Source: Rutidosis leptorrhynchoides (lineage: Eukaryota; Streptophyta; Magnoliopsida; Asterales; Asteraceae). From it: a stretch of DNA of 64,000 nt. The notes under the pieces are model-generated. The model worked only from the letters and a program-made list of their open reading frames with translations, was not told where the DNA came from and searched no databases. The position numbers and the translations under genes were made by a program. Where the stretch lies: NCBI RefSeq assembly GCF_046630445.1, contig NC_092334.1, forward strand, positions 110,061,001 to 110,125,000, read 5' to 3'. Of the stretch, positions 54,753 through 64,000 are shown piece after piece; the first letter of the stretch is position 1, and each line of letters starts with the position of its first letter.

Positions 54753-57448
54753 TGTAATGACCCGGAATTTTCTGACCAAATTATACTTATGAGATTAATA
54801 TTTACATAAATTAAACCATACCAACATGATAAGCAATCCAAATTGTTGAGACTTGTGTTTTTGAAAAGAGTTTTACACAACGTTTTACCGTCCAATATGA
54901 CCGATGATATCACGAACTATATAACATACGATAATTATACGTTTGTGTATATATATGTATTTATATATATTTAACATGATTTAAGGATGGTTTAACATCT
55001 CATTGTGTACTAATGACAATGAGTTATAAGTATATTTTGAAACTACTAACTTAAGTTTTCAAAACGATGACTATACGTAACATTCTTTGATATATATACT
55101 TATAATCTATAATGCTTATACATGTATCGTATATATAATGTATTTAATCACTTTTTAAGGACTTAAATACATAAAACAATATAAGTATATTCACAAAAGA
55201 TAGCTATATTTGAATTCTTGTTCCGTTTCCTCAAGATTTCTATACGTATATCTAGGGTATATGTACCCGTATCATACCCAGCTTCTATACGTATTTACTA
55301 TTGGTATATACACATCAAATCAACATCCTAATCAACATTATTACTGCCCTAGATATGAGGTAACTAGGATTTGTCAAGTAGTATGAATTATTAGTAAGAA
55401 AACAAAATTAGGAATCCTTTTCTTTCTTTATAAACTAAAAACGTTTTTATAAATGAACACCATTTCTTCACTCCATTTTCTCATATCTACACCCTCATTT
55501 ATCTCTCAAAATACTCCTAACTTCATACTTGATCATCTCCAAGCATTTTCCCCATCATTTAGCTTCAATTACAAGCCTTAAACACCATAAGAAAACTCTT
55601 TCAAGAACATATCAAAATAACCACCCATTTGAAGAAGTTTACTTCCAACCTTTTGATCTAACTCCACCACTCTTTGATTCCAAGATTATTTCTTATCTTT
55701 TGCAGTAACTTTATCCAAGTAACTTGAGGTAGTAACCTTGTTCATAATCTTATTCAATTCATATTCATATAGCTATCTTATTTTGTCGTATAAAATTTTA
55801 ACAACAAGAACATGGTTTGAATGATTTCAAACTTGTTCGCAAACTAAATAGATCCTTCTAACTTGACTTTTAAAATACTTCAAGACCTATAATATATCAT
55901 AATTATATGCTAACCTAACAAAATATAACTTGGTTTTACAAAGAACATCTTAAAAACTGAATCTACGTCGTCAGTGTGCAACCGGGGGCTGTTTTGGGTT
56001 GGATAATTAAAAACCATCTTGAACCTTGAATTGGAAGTTCATGTTCTGGAAAAATGATATTTCTTATGAATATGTTAACACATAAAAATTTCATGGTTTA
56101 ACTCAAAGTGTAAGTATTTTTAGAAAAATGATCATTAAATGTTGTTTTTATGATGGAAAATGATCACTTTCATAAGTTTCACCAAAGTTTGACCTATAAC
56201 CTATGATTTCGAATGCAAACTAAGGTATTTTCAGTTCATATTCTTAAAATTTGACTCGATCCAAGGAAGTGGCAAGTTGAACCAACAAAAACGGAGTTGT
56301 AATGAAGAAACTACGACTAAAACAAGATTGGGTATCCGAAGCTAGTTTAGCTACGAAAATATTTGGAGAAAAAGTAAATTAATCATATCTTTTCTAATTA
56401 ATATGATATTTTATATATAATTACTTACGATTTGATTTTATATATTTCAGGACCACCCGTAAACAACACGAGAAGATTAATCATAAGACCTCATGATTGT
56501 ACGCAACACGTCATTTGACAACACGGTACTTTATGTACGCAACACGTCATTTGACAACATGGTACCATGGGTCGAGATTAATTCTGATCAATACGAATAC
56601 GATGGGGTCTTTATTTATTTTATTTAAGCAACTAATTGTGGACCACTAACATCGGACTGCTAACTACGGACTAAGAAAATATTAAAAGTATTAAAAGTAT
56701 ATATATATGTAACGATTACTTAAAAAGAAAATATGTTGATATATTATATATATGGTTAGGTTCGTGATATCTATCGGACACCAAGTCGAATTAAATACCT
56801 TCAAGGCAAAAGTGAGTTTCATTTGCTCCCTTTTTAATTGCTTTTGCAATATATATTTTTGGGCTGAGAATACATGCGCTGCTTTTATAAATGTTTACAA
56901 AATAGACACAAGTACTTAAAAATATATTCTACGTTGAGTTGTACCACTGGCATATTTCCCTGTAGCTTGGTAACTACTATTTACATGGGTATTGTAAACG
57001 CGAATCCTGTTGATAGATCTATCGGGCCTGACAACCCCAACCGGACTGGACGACCAGTATTCAACGGTTGCACAGTACTTCGTTTTGGTGACTATACTTG
57101 GTATGGTGTAGTGAGATTTCATAATAAAGGGAATATGCGACGTTGATTAAATGTTAAGTATGGTTACCAAGTGCTCAACCACTTAGAATGCTTTACATAC
57201 ACTTGCGAGTGTATTATGTTTATGATTATGAAATCTTGTGGTCTATTAACATATTGAAATGATTGTTATGATAAACTTATGAACTCACCAACCTTTTGGT
57301 TGACACTTTAAAGCATGTTTATTCTCAGGTACGAATTAAGTCTTCCGCTGTGCATTTGCTCAATATAAGGACATTACTTGGAGCTGATCATCGCAATGGG
57401 ACCAAATGTTGATGACTTCGTCCAGGTGGATTAGGACGGGTCCTTTCA
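54753..57448 (+). mobile_element. Solo LTR of Gypsy type inside the MULE
   Basis: 2696 bp, from TGTAATGACCC to GGGTCCTTTCA, flanked by ATAAG on both sides. The LTR core with ACTCACCAACCTTTTGGTTG, TTATTCTCAGGT and CTTCCGCTGTGC lies at about 57280-57360. The start resembles the D family and the end resembles element E, so it is a further related family. The terminal GAGGT...ACCTC hairpin of the other LTRs is missing. The open frames inside (54704-57146) are LTR sequence. Confidence 0.93.
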
Positions 57449-59520
57449 ATAAGTGATTAAAAACACAAGTGATTCTTCATAAATGATTGCCAAATACAGA
57501 ATCACAAGTGATTGGTATTGAAGAATCACAAGTGAATTAAAAACACAAGTGATTGCCAAATACAGAATCACAAGTGATTGGTAGTGATTAAAAACACAAA
57601 TGATTGCCAAATACAGAATCACAAGTGATTGCTAACGAAGAATCACAAGTGATTAACAATGCAGAATCACAAGTGAATTAAAAACACAAGTGATTGCCAA
57701 ATACAGAATCACAATTGATTAACAATCACAAGTGATTAAACAATGCAGAATCACAAGTGATTGGTGATTAACAATGCAGAATCACAAGTGATTGCCAAAA
57801 TACAGAATCACAAATGATTGCCAAGAATCACAAGTGATTGGTAGATAATGAATAAGTGATTAAAAACACAAGTGATTCTTCATAAATGATTGCCAAATAC
57901 AGAATCACAAATGATTGCCAAGAATCACAAGTGATTGGTAGATAATGAATAAGTGATTAAAAACACAAGTGATTCTTCATAAATGATTGCCAAATACAGA
58001 ATCACAAGTGATTGGTATTGAAGAATCACAAGTGAATTAAAAATACAAGTGATTGCCAAATACAGAATCACAATTGATTAACAATCACAAGTGATTAAAT
58101 AATGCAGAATCACAAGTGATTGCCAAATACAGAATCACAAGTGATTGGTAACGAAGAATCACAAGTGATTAACAATGCAGAATCACAAGTGAATTAAAAA
58201 CACAAGTGATTGCCAAATACAGAATCACAATTGATTAACAATCACAAGTGATTAAACAATGCAGAATAACAAGTGATTGGTGATTAACAATGCAGAATCA
58301 CAAGTGATTGCCAAATACAGAATCACAAGTAATTAACAATGCATAATCACAAGTGATTGGTAAAGAATAAATAAATGATTAAAAATACAAGTGATTGTCA
58401 ATCATAAACCATAGTATTACAAGTGATTAAAAACCATAGTCCATACAATGTGATTTACCATTCAACAAAAACGTAGGTATGCTAAAAAATATTGTGTACC
58501 AAATAATAAATTTGTTAACACATAAAAAGTTCAACAAAAATAACATCTTATATTGTTTTTCAACATAACAATTCACTTGATTTTTGGCAAGGACTCCTTT
58601 GATCTCTCAACCCGCTCATATCTTGAGTTTTTTGCAGTCAAAACAACGTTCCTATATTCTTCTTTTGAATGAAGAATGTTGAACCGATTTGCATTTATAA
58701 TCATCTGCTTGGAATGCAAATTTAGAGATGTGTTAAAATTTTTGCTGCATACCGAACCCTCAACTTTCTGAGCTGATTATTTTGAACCGACAATTCAAGA
58801 GCCAATTCCTCAGTCCAATCTGTCTCGGGTGTGGCTTTAAATCTGTCCATGTGGTACATGGCAAAAACTCCATAATCAACAGCATTGTCTCTCGTAATCC
58901 ATGGAATCTTGATTCTACTTGGATGAATTTCTTGAATCTTCTTCGCCTTTGGATGATTTTGAGATTTAAGATGCTCACCAAAGCAATATTGCTGAGAAAA
59001 CAAATCAGAAAAATAAAGATCAGCTTTTCAAAATCACATGTGCTAATGATTGTTTGTAATCACATGTGATTGTATCATTCAATCACATGTGATTGAATAG
59101 TCTAATGACACGTTTAAATATACAAAACAAGTTAATTAAAAAAAAGATAAACTAACCACAAGGTTGCAAACTTTGAGATATTTTGCGTTGAAGTGCATCG
59201 TTAGTTTAGCATTATCAAGTATGAAGAGCTTTGGAACTTTCAAATCAAACACAAGGACAAAGAAATGATCATTTCTGCAGATTGGGAAAAACACCTGTAG
59301 AAAAGAATTAAAATAAAACAATTAATTTTCAGCATAAAAAAATAAATTAATTATTATATTACAGAAAAAATAAACAAAAATGTAAAGTAAAATAACATAC
59401 CAGCTCAATTTTACGGAAAGAAACATCGTTGGGAAACACTTTAAACAATGATGACGCATTTTCTTGAAATGACTTGAGTTTAGCTTCTTTTTTCAAACTG
59501 TTGTCATACATGTATGTCCA

Positions 59521-59721
59521 CTGTATAAAATAAACGAACATATATTAAAAACTTTAACAAAGTAAATGCAAACAATAAATATGATTGGCATGTAGAATCA
59601 CAAGTGATTAGCATGCTGAATCACAAGTGATTGGCATGCTGAATCACAAGTGATTGGCATGCTGAATCACAAGTGATTGTACAATATGATATATGTACCT
59701 AAAATTTAAAAGTTAACTTAC
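59521..59721. repeat. Palindromic array in protease intron 5
   Basis: Four tandem copies of a 22-bp unit (AATCACAAGTGATTGGCATG plus CTG-like linker) at about 59596-59680. Confidence 0.9.
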
Positions 59722-60599
59722 AATGATTGACGTTGGAAAGAAAAACCTTGTTCGGCTGGCTGGATCTCTATACCTACGCTCGTGGTTTAGTATAAAACTC
59801 CAAATATCAATCACACCAGCCTCAATATATAAATCAGGACAAAGTGATTCCATCGTGACACGGTGAACATTCCAATCGGCATTTTTAACTTCAAATACAA
59901 GATCACTAAAAAAAATACAATAAAACAGAATTACTATTTGTCAAATACTGATTCTATGTTTGATTAATAACATGTGACTGCAAAACATAAGCACTTGTGA
60001 TTGACTAATATAATCACATGTGAATCAAATGATATAAAGTGCTATTTAGATTAAGAAAAAAGTATAGAAAACTCACCAAGCGTTTCTTTGCATTGAAAAC
60101 AAATCCATAGCCAAAGCTAGTTCAGAGTTAGTCAACAGGTCCAAAACTTTCGTCAACCTATTGACATATGGAGAAGCCATAGCAACTTTCGTAGATCTCA
60201 TAATCAGTTTCTTTTTTCCCTTCTTAGACTTCTTCTCCTCACTAACCTCCTCCTGAGATAAAAGATGAAAAGTTGGAGGGGTTAAACTGTTAAATGTTAG
60301 TGTATTATGAACATCTAACATTGGAAGACTATCCAATGTTGTGGGTGCATTAACAAGTAAAGAAACAATTTCACAACATTCAACAACCTCGTTATCATTC
60401 AGATCAAACCATTCTGTCAAAGAAGCTTGCTCATCAACATCTACATCAGAATTATCGGCACCTTCACAAACTTCTTTTACAACATCTTCGGGACCCTTAC
60501 CCTTACCCTCATCATCTTGATCAAGCCGTACAACTTCTTCATTGGAATTCGCTTCAATCTCAGTTTCATGACCACTAACCTCATCATCTTCATCAGACT

Positions 60600-60740
60600 C
60601 AGTCTTTTCTTCTTCTTCTTCTTCTTCTTCTTCTTCTTCTTCTTCATCATCATCATCATGCTTTTATTTATCATCATCATCATCATCATCATCATTATCA
60701 TCATTATCATCATCATCATCATCATCATTAACATCATCAT
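60600..60740 (-). repeat. Coding GAA/GAT trinucleotide run in protease exon 4
   Basis: Read on the minus strand it gives a long Asp run, then Lys-stop-Lys-His, then Asp and Glu runs. It is in frame with the exon on both sides apart from the TAA at 60664-60666, so it was an acidic linker of the protein. Confidence 0.85.
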
Positions 60741-61059
60741 CATTATCATCATTATCATCATCATCATCATTAACATCATCATCATTAGCAGCCTTCTCCT
60801 CGCACTCAACCATCTTCGAATCATTTTTAACCTTAATCTCTTTATCCTCAGCCTTCTTCTCATCATCCTCAGACTCCTTTTCAAGCTTCTCATCAACATC
60901 GCCATCATTGATTCTAAAAACTTGCTTCAATCTACTTTGATAAGATATCAAAGTCTTCTCATTTGGAAATTTTGATAAACCTTCAGTTATTTTCTTCAAC
61001 AGAAATTGTTTCAAGTCATTAACCATTTTGAATTTCTCGTCAATGACCTGAAAATATTC

Positions 61060-61489
61060 CTGCAAATAATATGAAAAAAGGTTGGAATAAGTATGAAAAA
61101 TCACAAGTGATTATGTAAATTCAATCACAAGTGATTGTGTAAATTCAATCACAAGTGATTGGCATGCATAATCACAAGTGATTGGCAGAGTCACAAGTGA
61201 TTGGCATGCATAATCACAAGTGATTGGCAGAATCACAAGTGATTGGCAGAATCACAAGTGATTGGCAGAATCACAAGTGATTGGCATGCAGAATCACAAG
61301 TGATTGGCATGCAGAATCACAAGTGATTGGCATGCAGAATCACAAGTGATTGGCATGCAGAATCACAAGTGATTGTCATGCATAATCACAAGTGATTGGC
61401 ATGCATAATCACAAGTGATATTAATAAATATGAATGAGTTTAAAAAATCATGCAGAATCACAAGTCATATGAATGAGTTTAAAACATAC
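61060..61489. repeat. Palindromic array in protease intron 3
   Basis: About fifteen copies of AATCACAAGTGATT with GGCATGCAG or GGCAG linkers (units of about 19-24 bp) at about 61098-61420. They stop just before the exon 3 donor. Confidence 0.93.
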
Positions 61490-62520
61490 CTCAAGTAGAC
61501 CAAAATTATCATTGTTATCTTCAATTTTTAAAAAGCCGTCTCCATCTGCTTATGGATCATACTTTGGTGCAAGTTCCAAAGTACCAAATGATCCAAGTGA
61601 AGCCTCTTTGTTTGCACGAACAGTAATGGCACCTTTCCAGTTCTTAAAAACTGGACGTCCACGAACAACAGGAAAGAGATCAAACTTGGTCCTGTCCAGA
61701 TATAGCAGCTAAGACAAAAAGAGTAAAAAAAAAATTAATTAAAGTTATTAACCAAATTGTCAAAATAGATGTAACAAGCATAAAAACAATGGAGAAGACA
61801 ACTCACAGAAAGAAAGGTAGCAGCACCATTGTAGAAACTCTTCTTGGGAAAGTTTCTGTTCTAAAATTTTTTACTATACTTCAATGAATTAAGAAGATAA
61901 CTACACCAGTTGATGCTTGATATAGCAACATCATCAGCCAGCCTTGTCAACACATAATCGGTCAACATCCCGTTTCTTTCACACGTAACCATCGTGTTCG
62001 TGAGTAACATTATAAAATTCATCTCAAAAATGCTATCGACTTCAGGTGAGCTCAGAATCAAATTACAAAGTGTTGATGAACGGTAGCTCATACCTTCTTC
62101 AAACTGAGCCTTTCATCTTTTAACAAAAGCACTATCAATCTTAATTTCCAAAGAGCCTATGTCAACACCATCGTCTTCAATTCCAAAGATGTCTTTGATT
62201 GCTTCAGCATCAACTTTAATATCCCCTTTTCTCGTTCGTATAACCATAGCATCACCATCAAAGTTATCAACAACATAGTAAGCTAGGTTACCGGGTAACT
62301 CATTTATGTTGAAGCCAATTAAAGAACTAAACCCAAGTCTACGAACACATTCTTTTTGCTCAGCGGTCAAAGAGCACATAACCTTCGCAAATTGCGCAGG
62401 AGTGGTCCTAAGCCTGAGAGCAGGCAACTTGGAACTTTCAGGTTTATCAACAGCAACACCACCTTTTCGTTTCAGTTTTGGTTTACTATCTTCATTGGTA
62501 TAGGGATGTTCTTTCCTCTT

Positions 62521-63157
62521 ACATGTAAAAAAAGCATTTTACAAAAGTAGATTAGTAACATTAAACCAAATAAATAACAGATGAGGTCAATTGTTAACAA
62601 CTATTTGTAATCACATTTGATTGAAACCAGGAAAGTGATTGGTAATGCAGAATCACAAGTGATTGGCAAAGCAGAATCACAAGTGATTGGCAAAGCAGAA
62701 TCACAAGTGATTGGCAAAACAGAATCACAAGTGATTGGTAAATCAGAATCACAAGTGATTGTCAAAGCAGAATCACAAGTGATTGGTAAATGCAGAATCA
62801 CAAGTAATTAGTAAAATGCATAAATCAAAAGTGATGGCATTAATCACTAACATTACAATGGACAAAATGCATGCAGAGAAATAACTGTAAAACATGTAAA
62901 TATAATGGAAAATAACACACATAAGATAATCACAAATAAATCACATGTGATTTGAAAAAGAAACACGAATCACTATATCTCTAAAAAAAACCCTAAAAAT
63001 TTAAGAAAAAAATGAAATACAATAAACAGTTGATTGATTGCTGAAAAAATAGTAAACACAAACAAATCATGAAGCAATATCTCTAAAAAAAATTAAGAAA
63101 ACAATGAAAATAGAACAAACACTTGATTAATTGCGAAATAAAACATAGTAAAATTAC
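62521..63157. repeat. Palindromic array in protease intron 1
   Basis: Seven near-identical 24-bp units (AATCACAAGTGATTGGCAAA plus GCAG) at about 62649-62810, with single palindromes near 62608 and 62938. Confidence 0.93.
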
Positions 63158-63529
63158 CTAAAGCTTTGGCCGGAGCTTTTAGTTTAGCCGGAGCTTTTGT
63201 TTTCGCCGGATCTTGTATTTTGGTCGGAGCTTGTGATTTCGCCGGACCTTGAGCTTTAACCGATGATTGTGCTTTACCCGAAGCATGTGTTTTAGCCGGA
63301 GATTCAGATGATTTCGCCATTGAAGATGAAACGTTTGATTGTTGATCGAATCGAAGAAACCTAAGATAATTGATGGCGATGAAGAAATTCGTTCTAGATG
63401 GAAAACCCTAGAATGGAGATAGAGAGAGAAAAACGTTACAGATGGTGTGTGCAATAGTGAGGAATGCACGAGATGGGTGGAGTGTGTGTACAAAATTTTT
63501 GCATTAAAATGATGAAATTGCCCCTCCAC

Positions 63530-64000
<471 letters not shown>

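Larger units (their letters stand above)
54500..58450. repeat. Palindromic minisatellite array between the two MULE genes
   Basis: Dense copies of AATCACAAGTGATT alternate with short linkers such as GCCAAATACAG and GGTAGATAATG, giving units of about 25 bp and longer higher-order repeats. The array is split by the solo LTR at 54753-57448. It fills the spacer after the transposase stop and before the end of the protease gene. I see no gene in it. Confidence 0.93.
58573..63320 (-). pseudogene. Ulp1-like (C48) cysteine protease gene of the MULE, inactivated
   Basis: On the minus strand I see eight exons: 63320-63158, about 62517-61807, 61708-61490, 61059-60077, 59905-59722, 59520-59401, 59294-59157 and 58991-58722. 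Exons 2-8 join in phase; the exon 1-2 joint is uncertain. The order is a Lys/Pro/Ala-rich start, a conserved N-terminal region (AEQKECVRRLGFSSL, ...LPGNLAYYVVDNFDGD; LLYLDRTKFD in exon 3), a long Asp/Glu tract (60600-60740), an ESLCPDLYIEAGVIDIWSFI segment (exon 5) and the protease core. The core has His in NDHFFVLVFD (59265-59267), Asp in FILDN (59214-59216) and the nucleophile site VDYGVF (codon 58872-58874), where Tyr replaces the usual Cys. In-frame stops: 62113, 61861, 61550, 60664. After the stop at 58722 another frame stays open to 58573, suggesting a C-terminal frameshift. Family members cleave SUMO-type isopeptide or peptide bonds; this copy could not. Confidence 0.87.

Noticed and set aside
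57450..58440. CRISPR-like array (short repeats with spacers)
   Set aside because: The repeats are palindromes with 8-12-base linkers that are themselves repeated. There are no unique spacers and the context is a plant transposon.
60427..60975. Plus-strand frame of 182 codons with poly-Ile/Phe
   Set aside because: It is the antisense of the acidic coding run in exon 4 of the protease gene.
58573..63320. Host SUMO protease (ULP/ESD4) gene
   Set aside because: The N-terminal region and the acidic linker fit transposon-borne C48 genes, the gene lies within the MULE, and the catalytic Cys and the frame are lost.

Overview
This window reads as intergenic heterochromatin of a flowering plant. The LTR terminal motifs (TGTGACGACCC, TGTAGTGACCC, GGGTCCTTTCA) and the FAR1-type Mutator transposon resemble what I know from Asteraceae. 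That family assignment is recollection and inference, not a database match. I see no convincing intact host gene, and no rRNA, functional tRNA or CRISPR. Nearly all of the 64 kb is transposable elements nested in one another, plus long AT-rich microsatellites.

Layout. (1) 1-8610: the tail of a plus-strand LTR, then a deleted minus-strand Gypsy-type element (A), then a ~916-bp-period tandem repeat with strong hairpins, closed by a perfect 50-bp inverted copy of element A sequence. (2) 8611-50212: an old Tat-like Gypsy element (LTR-like stretch, gag remnant, protease remnant) split by two later insertions. Element C (10319-34033, plus strand, TSD AGACC) is itself split by Tekay-like element D (11480-24121, TSD CATGA), and D's right LTR is split by a reversed solo LTR (18022-21389, TSD GTATT). 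Element E (34619-47334, minus strand, TSD ATGGG) is the second insertion in the Tat-like host. The TSDs give a relative insertion order: host, then C, then D, then the solo LTR. A minus-strand Athila-like LTR fragment follows near 48.7-49.6 kb. (3) 50302-63646: a ~13.3-kb Mutator-like element (MULE) set between two long (TA)n tracts. It carries a FAR1-type transposase on the plus strand and a convergent Ulp1-like (C48) cysteine protease gene on the minus strand. A 2.7-kb solo LTR (54753-57448, TSD ATAAG) interrupts it.

How the parts work together. C and E (and probably A) carry only a short gag-like remnant between 3.5-4.5-kb LTRs, so they look non-autonomous and would depend on a pol-bearing relative. 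D keeps degenerate RT, RNase H, integrase and chromodomain sequence. The MULE has the gene content known for Kaonashi-type (ULP1-carrying) MULEs. Both of its genes are broken: the transposase has one frameshift and one in-frame stop, and the protease has four in-frame stops plus a Tyr where the catalytic Cys should be.

The most unusual signal is a 14-bp palindromic word, AATCACATGTGATT or AATCACAAGTGATT. It occurs in dozens of copies in the introns of both MULE genes and in the spacer between them, but not in the exons. It occurs both singly and as 22-25-bp tandem arrays. I do not recognise it as a described system.
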